Shown here piece after piece: positions 34,103-41,258 of a stretch of 64,000 nt of DNA; the first letter of the stretch is position 1; each line of letters begins with the position of its first letter. Source of the DNA: Elusimicrobia bacterium RIFOXYA2_FULL_39_19 (GTDB lineage: Bacteria; Elusimicrobiota; Endomicrobiia; CG1-02-37-114; XYA2-FULL-39-19); the NCBI GenBank assembly GCA_001800285.1, contig MGVC01000001.1:39531-103530 (forward strand), in the 5' to 3' direction. The notes under the pieces were generated by a model. That model saw only the letters and a list, made by a program, of their open reading frames with translations. It searched no databases and was not told where the DNA came from. Made by a program: the position numbers and the translations under genes.

Positions 34103-35998
34103 ATGTCCTTAATTAAATGTCCTGAATGTGCTTCTAATATGCTTGATACTGCTTTGGAATGTCCTAATTGTGGATATATATATACAGAATGTGCACGCTG
34201 TGGCAAACCAAATTCAGTAGGGACTGATAAATGTGCAGAATGTGGGAATAGCATGCAGGGTTTTGGGAAAGTGTTCCCACATGACCCGGATCGTTTTCTA
34301 AAATATTGGGATTGGGATGGTGGTTTTTGGACGGTCAGTGAAGGAAATAAATATAAGGATAAAGAATATGAGAAGGTTTTATTAAGTAAATTGGATAGCG
34401 GTAATGAAGATGCGGTATCACAATTGATTTTGATGAGGCTTTATAAAAACGAAAACTTAAGCGATGTTTTTGACACAGTAGATGTATTGCGTAAACAAGG
34501 GAAGGTTGGGAATAAATGGATTTTCAATTTATTGGAATTCATTAATGACGTTTATGTTTCCAGGATTGACTTGCAGGAAGAATTTTATCCAGACATGAAT
34601 AGTTTAGATAATTTATTGAATGAAATTAAAACTAGGTACAAAAATGACTGCAACGATTACTGGATAAGAAATACGGGGAAACAAAACGGTTATTATTCTG
34701 TTAGTGATTATAATGCACCACTTTCTTTATTACTATTTAGTGACTCACAAATAGAAAAGCTTGTAACCATGGAATATATACTAGAAAACGGGATAGATGA
34801 AGACGAAGGTTATATCTCAGCTTTATATCTTGCCGAGAAAAAATATTCTATCGGAGATTTTGTTGCTGCGGGAATGTTATTTGGTATAGCATATCTCTTT
34901 AGGGATATTGCTTACGGGGATGACAACAGGATAATCATGTTGATAAGTTCTTTAAATATGAAAAAGACCTTAAACGAGTATACGTCAGGTCGTTTAGACG
35001 AATGTCTAAAATGTTTAAATACTGAACAACTCATGGTGTATTTTTTGAACAATATTGACAAAAACTGGAGAATTGCATCGGATTTAAGGAGTGAAAAGGC
35101 GAAAAATAAGCAGTTACGAGTATTCAATGAACTATTTGCTAATATTATTACTGTCAAAGATAGTGACATATACAAAAAATGGATTAATTTGGATAAGAGC
35201 GGTTTAAAGTTTACTTCACCTTCTCTGTACGAAATAACAAAGAATATAAAAACTATTAAAGAATCTACCTCAGAAGAAGCAAAACATAACGAGATTTTGA
35301 ATTTGCTAAAAAGCATCTCTGCTCCAGTGTCAATTGATGATGAAAGGATTATATTAAAAAACATGTGGGGTGAAGAAAGGTGGAGTAGGCTAACGCATAC
35401 AAAAAGAATCGATGCCCCTTTATATTATGCGAAGGCAAATATTAGATTAAAAGAGTTGTTGAAAAAAAATATGTTAAATGATTTCACGGAAGTAGTTACG
35501 AGTTATTGCAAAATTATAGAAGCAGAATTAAAGACTAAACTTATGAAAGGATTAAGAAACTACATACATAGTCAAAAAATAGTTGTACAACAAGGATTCT
35601 ATCCGAAGGAAAAATCAGATTTAGGTGATTATGAAAGGTTGCTTAGTGCTTTTATGAACAAGCAATCCATTTGTACTGACAATTCAAAAAATGAATTAAT
35701 ATATTCGTATCTACGAAAAATATTAGAGTCAAGCTTCCCGTGTTTAATTAACGGCAAGGAAATATTGTTTAAAAGTATAACACGACCAGATAAAAACGTA
35801 TTCTTTATCCTATCGGAAATTAGAAATCCAGCCTCTCACACTGATATTATATCAAAAGAAGAATTGAGTGTATTCTTACATGAGCTTTACGGTTGGGATA
35901 TTATTTTAGATCCCTGTCATTTTGACGAGAAGCAATTATATAACTTAGAAAAAATCAAAGAAAAAGATGGGTTTTTGTGGAAACTATTAGGATCATAG
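34103..35998 (+). CDS. Zinc-ribbon protein with HEPN-like C-terminus
   Basis: 631 residues. The N-terminus has two zinc-ribbon units (IKCPECASNM...CPNCGY at 5-26 and CARCGKPN...CAECGN at 32-50). A long helical middle follows with no recognisable motif. Near the C-terminus is EIRNPASHTDII with R574-N-x3-H579, the Rx4-6H motif of HEPN ribonucleases, in a helix-rich setting (ELIYSYLRKILESSF before, EELSVFLHELYGW after). HEPN proteins are common toxins or effectors in defence and toxin-antitoxin systems. An AAAGGAG site precedes the ATG. The HEPN call rests on one short motif and helix pattern. The first 26 bases of the coding region nearly match those of a gene 6.7 kb downstream. Confidence 0.65.
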   Translation: MSLIKCPECASNMLDTALECPNCGYIYTECARCGKPNSVGTDKCAECGNSMQGFGKVFPHDPDRFLKYWDWDGGFWTVSEGNKYKDKEYEKVLLSKLDSGNEDAVSQLILMRLYKNENLSDVFDTVDVLRKQGKVGNKWIFNLLEFINDVYVSRIDLQEEFYPDMNSLDNLLNEIKTRYKNDCNDYWIRNTGKQNGYYSVSDYNAPLSLLLFSDSQIEKLVTMEYILENGIDEDEGYISALYLAEKKYSIGDFVAAGMLFGIAYLFRDIAYGDDNRIIMLISSLNMKKTLNEYTSGRLDECLKCLNTEQLMVYFLNNIDKNWRIASDLRSEKAKNKQLRVFNELFANIITVKDSDIYKKWINLDKSGLKFTSPSLYEITKNIKTIKESTSEEAKHNEILNLLKSISAPVSIDDERIILKNMWGEERWSRLTHTKRIDAPLYYAKANIRLKELLKKNMLNDFTEVVTSYCKIIEAELKTKLMKGLRNYIHSQKIVVQQGFYPKEKSDLGDYERLLSAFMNKQSICTDNSKNELIYSYLRKILESSFPCLINGKEILFKSITRPDKNVFFILSEIRNPASHTDIISKEELSVFLHELYGWDIILDPCHFDEKQLYNLEKIKEKDGFLWKLLGS

Positions 35999-36016
35999 AG
36001 AAAAAAAAGTAAATAC

Positions 36017-36232
36017 ATGAAAAAAAGATATATTACAGTTAAAGAACTATCTGAATATACAGGTTTTGCGGATCAAACAATCTATCGATGGATATCTCAA
36101 CGAAAAATTCCATTTTATAAGTTTGGGAAGTCAGTTAAATTTGATCTTGCGGAAATTGACAAATATGTCAAGAAACATAGGGTACCAGCAGTTTCTGAAT
36201 ACTTAAATAACACAAAAAACAACCTCTCTTGA
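36017..36232 (+). CDS. Excisionase/MerR-type helix-turn-helix protein
   Basis: 71 residues with the winged HTH_17 (excisionase, AlpA-like) pattern: ITVKELSEYTGFADQTIYRW, then KIPFYKFGKSVKFDLAEIDKYV. Such proteins direct integrase excision or regulate mobile elements. It lies 18 bases after the HEPN-like gene. No integrase is in the window, so it may serve as a regulator of the neighbouring module. Confidence 0.8.
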   Translation: MKKRYITVKELSEYTGFADQTIYRWISQRKIPFYKFGKSVKFDLAEIDKYVKKHRVPAVSEYLNNTKNNLS

Positions 36233-36290
36233 GCGTTCTATCTGCTATTCATACCTAAATAATCCCTTATCAAATTATTTTCAAAACTCG

Positions 36291-36319
36291 GGAACTTTTT
36301 ATGGGGCATATGCGTCTAT
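36291..36319 (+). promoter_or_regulatory. ECF-sigma-type promoter 2
   Basis: GGAACTT (36291-36297), 15-base spacer, CGTCTAT (36313-36319): same boxes and spacing as the promoter at 32705. No start codon with a ribosome site follows; instead a terminator appears about 100 bases later. Confidence 0.6.
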
Positions 36320-36325
36320 ATGGTT

Positions 36326-36423
36326 GGATCGCAGTTCTTGTGTCCTATCATGGGTTCTGCGTTCCATGGAATTATTATTAAACGCAGTGTCCTTGTCCTA
36401 GCTTGGCCCTGCGTTCTTTTTTT
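36326..36423 (+). ncRNA. Candidate small RNA from ECF promoter to terminator
   Basis: The segment between ECF promoter 2 and an intrinsic terminator is about 98 bases, has no credible coding frame, and can form two stem-loops: CGCAG...CTGCG (about 36331-36361) and AACGCAG/CTGCGTT (36381-36387 with 36409-36415) followed by seven T. The repeated element TGCGTTC occurs in both. A stress-induced regulatory RNA is a reasonable reading; start site inferred from promoter position. Confidence 0.45.
36381..36423 (+). terminator. Terminator ending the candidate small RNA
   Basis: AACGCAG pairs with CTGCGTT (7 bp) around a 21-base loop and is followed by CTTTTTTT. Confidence 0.65.
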
Positions 36424-36519
36424 GTTGTATTGCTGTGGATTGCCCAATTTTGTAGAATAACACTAGAATAGGACAATTAATAGTGATAAAGGAACCCTCC
36501 CGACTCCTATAGATATAAC

Positions 36520-37149
36520 ATGGAACACTACATCAGCAAGCGAAACTGGTTAAGGATTGAACTAACACCTGAAGGCCCTAAGTTGTCATCTTCAAGATGG
36601 TCCTGGCTAAAGGGGCCTAGATTAGCGTGTTCAAGAGTGGCCTGGATATCAAAAATCAGCTGTCCAAACGAAGATTGTGAATTATTTGGGAAAAGTAGAT
36701 ATGGAAACATAGTCAAACTTGCAAATTATGGTAGAAGTCGATGGAGATGCAAAATGTGTAAAAGCCAATTTGAATACAATCTGGGAACAGGGGAAACACA
36801 GGATTTAAAGCCGGGTTCAAGTTGGCCATATTGTCCGAATGCTTCTTGCTTAGATCACAATAAATCAAACAAAGGTAATATAATAAAAGCAAGCAATTAT
36901 GGTAAAAATAAGAAAAAGCTTAGGTGGAAATGTAAAACCTGTGGAAAAACATTTTCAGATACACATTCTAGTAAAGTATATAGAAAAAAGCTTTCACCAA
37001 GAAAGATATATCGGATAGTTCAGATGAGGTCAAAAAAGCACTCGATAAGGGAAATAGCTTCTAGATTAAAAATAAATAAAAATACTGTTCAGCATTATTT
37101 GAAAGAATATGAAAAAGGAGATCATTATGGACAAGCTACAATTGCTTAA
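36520..37149 (+). CDS. Double zinc-ribbon protein with C-terminal HTH
   Basis: 209 residues. Two IS1/InsA-like zinc ribbons: CPNEDCELFGKSRYGNIVKL...CKMCKSQF (about 48-83) and CPNASCLDHNKSNKGNIIKA...CKTCGKTF (about 107-148). Then a basic segment and a homeodomain-like HTH (SPRKIYRIVQMRSKKHSIRE, IASRLKINKNTVQHYLKEYE) at about 163-198. The architecture is that of transposon-derived DNA-binding proteins, but there is no DDE catalytic part, so it is probably a regulator. It overlaps the nuclease-like gene that follows by 23 bases, suggesting it controls that cassette. Confidence 0.75.
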   Translation: MEHYISKRNWLRIELTPEGPKLSSSRWSWLKGPRLACSRVAWISKISCPNEDCELFGKSRYGNIVKLANYGRSRWRCKMCKSQFEYNLGTGETQDLKPGSSWPYCPNASCLDHNKSNKGNIIKASNYGKNKKKLRWKCKTCGKTFSDTHSSKVYRKKLSPRKIYRIVQMRSKKHSIREIASRLKINKNTVQHYLKEYEKGDHYGQATIA

Positions 37150-38083
37150 GGTACTAAAGGAAAGGATAAATAATAGAGCTATTAGATTTCCTGCAAATCT
37201 TGGAATTGAAGAGAATAACAATATCGTTAGAATTGATTTAACAGATAGCTCAGTCATAGCGAATATGCAAACCGATGATGCTGCTTTTGAATCATGGATA
37301 CTATGCATGAAGGCTATTCTTGATGATAATCAAACGGAATATCGGTTTGCCTTGGATTGGAATCCGCCCGTAGATTTAAATAATAAGCATTACCAAAGAT
37401 TTCTTTATAGGGTGTTTAAATTCAATACAATATTTGGTGGTGAAAATGGCTGGTTTTCCTTAGTTCAGAATAATCAGCTTAATGATTTAGTAATACAGTA
37501 TACTCCAGGAAATCATTTTGTTATGAATAGTCCTACAAGTAATGGTACTGAAAGAATAAACGTGGAAATGAATAATGAAGAGAATATGCTTGAGAATGCA
37601 ATAATTCAAAATCCTACCTCATTAATTAATTTATGCAATATTAGGCCTCCGTTGGAAAGGCAGTTGCCTGTTGGAGTATTTAGAGATGTGGTTGCAACAG
37701 TCAATGCAATATTTCCTCACGGACATAGTGCTATTGATCTATGGGGCATTGGTAATGATAATTTATTGAATATTTTTGAACTAAAGATTGAGACCAATAA
37801 TGGTATTGGGGTTTTATCGGAGTTATTCTTCTATACAATGCTTATGGATGACGTGCGAAACCAAAGAATAAACCTACAAAATGGTGCAAACAATCTAGTT
37901 AACACGGAGGGAATAGTATCTTATATCTTGGAACAACGCATTCAACAACGTAATTGTACGTTTATTCATCCCATGATTACTGAAGGAGTATTTGTTTTGT
38001 TAAATAATGCATTACAAGCACATAATATAGCATTTGGGTCTATAGTGCTTGATGAAACAAATAATCCGGTGAGAATTATATGA
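37127..38083 (+). CDS. Putative PD-(D/E)XK nuclease-like protein
   Basis: 318 residues. Near residue 200 is a restriction-endonuclease-like core: AIDLWGIGNDNLLNIFELKI gives Asp204, Glu218-x-Lys220, followed by a helix (GVLSELFFYTMLM), as in PD-(D/E)XK enzymes. The N-terminal half is unrecognised. The start was placed at the ATG after AAGGAG (eight bases), 18 bases inside a longer frame. The stop overlaps the metallohydrolase start (ATGA). DNA or RNA cleavage is inferred from the motif spacing alone. Confidence 0.6.
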   Translation: MDKLQLLKVLKERINNRAIRFPANLGIEENNNIVRIDLTDSSVIANMQTDDAAFESWILCMKAILDDNQTEYRFALDWNPPVDLNNKHYQRFLYRVFKFNTIFGGENGWFSLVQNNQLNDLVIQYTPGNHFVMNSPTSNGTERINVEMNNEENMLENAIIQNPTSLINLCNIRPPLERQLPVGVFRDVVATVNAIFPHGHSAIDLWGIGNDNLLNIFELKIETNNGIGVLSELFFYTMLMDDVRNQRINLQNGANNLVNTEGIVSYILEQRIQQRNCTFIHPMITEGVFVLLNNALQAHNIAFGSIVLDETNNPVRII

Positions 38084-39384
38084 ATCTAATAATTCATCGC
38101 GGCACTCATAACATTGGCGGGACCTGTATTGAATTAATAAACAAAGGTACCCGCTTAATATTTGATATAGGGTTGCCTTTAAATATAGAAATTGTAGAGA
38201 GCGATGATATCAAACAGGCAGAACAGCAGTGTAAACCCAATGTGAAAGGGTTATATAAAGATTCACCGGATACAAATTTAGTAAGTGCTGTATTCCTTTC
38301 ACATTTACATCCCGACCATAGCAAATTCATAGTTGATGTACACCCAAAAATACCGGTATATTTAAGCGAAGGAACATTTGCAGTAATGAAATCATTAGAA
38401 CTATTCACTTCTAACAAGATGTTATCTGAAAATATTCAAATAATTAATACTAAAGATAAAAAGAAATACAAAATAGGTGATTTTGAAATCTACCCTTTTC
38501 CAGTTGATCATTCTGCCCCAGACGCATTAGGCTTTATTATAACATGTAATGGGAAAACCATTGTTTATACAGGCGATTTTAGAGACCATGGCAGAAAAGG
38601 TGTGCTTTTAGAGTATTTTAAAAAAGAAATACCAAAACAACCTGATTTATTACTGATTGAAGGAACAATGGTAGGCAGCAATAGGGTTGATAAATTGTTA
38701 AAAACAGAAACTCTACTTGAAGATGAAATATGCAATATTTTGACAAATACTCAGGAATGGCCTGTACTTGTAAATTTCAGCCCTACAAATCTTGACAGGT
38801 TAATAAGTATATTACGTGCATGTATGAAAACAAAAACAATTTTTGTTATAGACCTGTTTACTGCATATATTTATTTAGAAGTCAGGAAACTTGGCTGGAA
38901 TATACCCGATTTACGTCCGGATTTATTCAATGTTCTTTGTTTTTCAGGACACGAGAAACCACTTAAAGAGAATAATCAAACAGAATTTTTAACAAAAGTG
39001 TTTAAAAACAATATAAAATTTGCTGAATTGACTGAAAACAAAAAAAGATTAGTATTATTCCGGCCAGGGCATATTTACTCATACGTTAGCAAAAAAGTAC
39101 ATTTTAATAATAAAACATTGATTTATTCACAATATGATGGAGTCTATCCTGGTCAGGAAGACAAAATTGCAAAATACAATGAATATATTAACAATCATAA
39201 TATAAAAAGCCATCATATTCATACAAGCGGACATGCGTACATTGAAACATTAAAATCTTTTATTGACCACGTACAACCAAAGCGTCTTATTCCAATACAT
39301 ACTTTAAATCCTGAAAAGTTTCAAGAAATCTTTAGTGACCATTTTATCGAATTACCAGAAGATGGGCAATCAATTGAAATTTAA
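38080..39384 (+). CDS. Beta-CASP-like metallo-beta-lactamase-fold hydrolase
   Basis: 434 residues with an MBL core: IHRGTHNIGGTCIEL, HLHPDH (His75, His77, Asp79, His80), VDHSAPDALGFII, VYTGDFRDHG, and the C-terminal HIHTSGHAYIETLKSFIDHV with the histidine typical of RNase J/CPSF-73-type beta-CASP enzymes, then RLIPIHTLNPEKF. These enzymes cut RNA or DNA. It is translationally coupled to the PD-(D/E)XK-like protein, so the two likely act together. Not a housekeeping RNase J: it lacks that protein's full length and C-terminal domain. Confidence 0.8.
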   Translation: MNLIIHRGTHNIGGTCIELINKGTRLIFDIGLPLNIEIVESDDIKQAEQQCKPNVKGLYKDSPDTNLVSAVFLSHLHPDHSKFIVDVHPKIPVYLSEGTFAVMKSLELFTSNKMLSENIQIINTKDKKKYKIGDFEIYPFPVDHSAPDALGFIITCNGKTIVYTGDFRDHGRKGVLLEYFKKEIPKQPDLLLIEGTMVGSNRVDKLLKTETLLEDEICNILTNTQEWPVLVNFSPTNLDRLISILRACMKTKTIFVIDLFTAYIYLEVRKLGWNIPDLRPDLFNVLCFSGHEKPLKENNQTEFLTKVFKNNIKFAELTENKKRLVLFRPGHIYSYVSKKVHFNNKTLIYSQYDGVYPGQEDKIAKYNEYINNHNIKSHHIHTSGHAYIETLKSFIDHVQPKRLIPIHTLNPEKFQEIFSDHFIELPEDGQSIEI

Positions 39385-39401
39385 TTACCAGGAGGTGCAA
39401 A

Positions 39402-39539
39402 ATGGGAAAACGTGTTTACAGGTACTACTGTAGTAAATGCAACACCGAATGGACTGTGGGTTCTGGTACATACCATCCTGCCTGCCCAAATTGCGGTGAG
39501 AGTGAGCATGTTATGTTGGTTGGGACAGAAGAGGAATAG
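39402..39539 (+). CDS. Small zinc-ribbon protein (45 residues)
   Basis: A 45-codon gene with YYCSKCNTEW and CPNCGES, i.e. C-x2-C...C-x2-C, a compact zinc ribbon. It has an excellent ribosome site (AGGAGGTGCAAA) and starts the cluster with zapA-like and M48 genes. Function unknown; possibly a nucleic-acid-binding accessory. Confidence 0.7.
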   Translation: MGKRVYRYYCSKCNTEWTVGSGTYHPACPNCGESEHVMLVGTEEE

Positions 39540-39564
39540 TAATTATAAAGTTACAGGAGGCATT

Positions 39565-39813
39565 ATGTTGGAACAGATATGTGTAAATATTCTTGGTAAA
39601 GAATATGTTTTAGTAAGTGAATTAGGGCCTTTGCAAATACATGCTTTAGCAAAATATGTTGAAGAAAAATTGCAAGAAGTGAAGGACGATTCTAGAAAAT
39701 ATCCTTCAGATGACAAAACACTTCTGACCGCTCTTGTTATTGCAGATGAACTATTTACCCTAAGAACCAAATATGATAAATTAGAAGTATTGGTTAAAAA
39801 ATTGGGAAAATAA
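39565..39813 (+). CDS. ZapA-like cell division protein
   Basis: 82 residues matching ZapA: VNILGKEYVLVSELGPLQIH, LAKYVEEKLQEV, and LLTALVIADELFTLRTKYDK, a small globular head and a coiled tail. ZapA bundles FtsZ filaments at the division ring. The ATG after ACAGGAGGCATT is the start; the 51-residue upstream extension overlaps the zinc-ribbon gene in another frame and is not coding. Presence in an accessory region is unusual and may indicate interference with division. Confidence 0.75.
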   Translation: MLEQICVNILGKEYVLVSELGPLQIHALAKYVEEKLQEVKDDSRKYPSDDKTLLTALVIADELFTLRTKYDKLEVLVKKLGK

Positions 39814-39845
39814 AGGGTTAAATTATCAAAGTCTCGGGAGGTTTT

Positions 39846-40703
39846 ATGGAAACAACTGAAAGTAGAGGAAGGAGCATTCCTAATGGATTAAAATGGTTCC
39901 ATTATGCACATCCCGATGATATGAAAATGATAGATGTAGTTGTGCAATCTAAAACATTAAAGAAAACCTACAATAAGGTTAAAAGGGAAACTTCAAAAGC
40001 AAAAACATACAAATTAGCGTTAACCTTAAAAGTTACTGAAGTGACCTTCCCCGATATTTATAAGCTAGCAAAAGAGGCAAGTGCAATATTGAATATTCAG
40101 CAACCCGATGTATATATATGTAATGACCCAGAGATTCAAGCAGAAGGATATGGTGTAAATAAAGATCATTATATTGTAATCTGCTCGGGTTTAATTGAAA
40201 AGCTGACCCCTAATGAAGCTCTTTATGTTATTGGACATGAAATGGGGCATATTCAGTGTGAACATGCTATTTGGAGACAAGTAGCCGAGAAGAGTAACCC
40301 TAAGTTTTTTAAAGATCATATCCCTAAAAACAAAACAAATACAAAGAAAGCACGCTTATTATTGGAATGGAGTCGCAAAGCAGAGCTTACTGCCGATAGA
40401 GCAGGACTCATTGCATGCCAAGACATAAATGATGCTTGTCGTGTGAAGATAAAAACTACATGTGGGTTGAAAGATATTCCCAAAAGTTTAACTAAAGAAG
40501 AGTTTTTAAAACAAATGGAAGAAATTGAAAAAAGTCCTTTTGCAAAAGAAGTATTCAAATATGAAAAAACCTGGACTCACCCCTTTCAAATAACTAGAAT
40601 GAAAGAATTGATATATTTTTCACAATCAGAACAATACAAAAATATAGTGAGTGGTATTGAGTTACCAAAACAGGAAAATATTATAGGCAAGACAAAGGTC
40701 TAA
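39846..40703 (+). CDS. M48-family metalloprotease-like protein
   Basis: 285 residues with the zinc-protease signature GHEMGHIQCEH (His131, Glu132, His135) and third ligand Glu180 in AELTADRAGL, the M48 pattern. There are no obvious TM helices, unlike HtpX. The region before the signature (DVYICNDPEIQAEGYGVNKD) matches M48 domains. It is a soluble protease in a cluster with zinc-ribbon and small membrane proteins; a CGGGAGG site precedes the ATG. Confidence 0.85.
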   Translation: METTESRGRSIPNGLKWFHYAHPDDMKMIDVVVQSKTLKKTYNKVKRETSKAKTYKLALTLKVTEVTFPDIYKLAKEASAILNIQQPDVYICNDPEIQAEGYGVNKDHYIVICSGLIEKLTPNEALYVIGHEMGHIQCEHAIWRQVAEKSNPKFFKDHIPKNKTNTKKARLLLEWSRKAELTADRAGLIACQDINDACRVKIKTTCGLKDIPKSLTKEEFLKQMEEIEKSPFAKEVFKYEKTWTHPFQITRMKELIYFSQSEQYKNIVSGIELPKQENIIGKTKV

Positions 40704-40706
40704 TTT

Positions 40707-40790
40707 ATGAAAGATATAATTATTGCTATAGCGATAGCCTTAACTCCAGTAGTTATTCTGGTGCTAATCATCAGATGGCTGTCTTACTAA
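40707..40790 (+). CDS. 27-residue single-TM microprotein
   Basis: A tiny frame three bases after the protease stop: MKDIIIAIAIALTPVVILVL then IIRWLSY. It is a single hydrophobic helix with a charged start and an Arg-Trp end. Its tight spacing to the M48 gene suggests coupled translation; it could anchor or regulate the protease. No independent ribosome site. Confidence 0.4.
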   Translation: MKDIIIAIAIALTPVVILVLIIRWLSY

Positions 40791-40811
40791 TTAATACGAG
40801 GAGTGAATTTT

Positions 40812-41228
40812 ATGTCCTTAATTAAATGTCCCGAATGTTCAAACGAGATTAGTTCAGAAGCTTTCTCATGTCCTAAATGTGGTTATCCCATTAAGAAGAC
40901 TCCAGAGCCTATTTATGAAAAAAGGGGAAGACATAGGGATCCGTATGATTTCTATTTCAATTGCTTTGGAACGTTTGATGGTATTAATTCGTACTGGCAC
41001 CGGCAAATTCTTAATGCTGTTATCTTCTTGCTAAGTATTTTTTCGTTCTATATTTTTGGCAGAGTGCTTCGTCCAACACCAGAATCCTTATTTATCACCA
41101 TGGATCCGGGATTATACGATTTTCTCTGCACGATATTTATAATATTGTGGATAATATATTATATGTGGTCTTGGCTTACTTTAACAAAAGTATGGAAAAT
41201 ACAGAGGAAAGAAGGGTATTTACGATGA
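40812..41228 (+). CDS. Zinc-ribbon protein with two TM helices
   Basis: 138 residues: N-terminal zinc ribbon IKCPECSNEISSEAFSCPKCGY, a charged linker, and two hydrophobic helices (about 72-92 and 108-130). The first codons are nearly identical to those of the HEPN-like gene upstream (both MSLIKCPEC). Small zinc-ribbon membrane proteins are common next to phage or defence genes; no specific role known. GAGGAG precedes the ATG. Confidence 0.7.
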   Translation: MSLIKCPECSNEISSEAFSCPKCGYPIKKTPEPIYEKRGRHRDPYDFYFNCFGTFDGINSYWHRQILNAVIFLLSIFSFYIFGRVLRPTPESLFITMDPGLYDFLCTIFIILWIIYYMWSWLTLTKVWKIQRKEGYLR

Positions 41229-41258
41229 AAAAACGAAAATATTGCCAATGGAGGTGTT

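Noticed and set aside
39412..39564. N-terminal extension of the ZapA-like gene
   Set aside because: It overlaps the well-supported 45-codon zinc-ribbon gene in another frame and lacks family similarity; the strong ribosome site is at 39,565.
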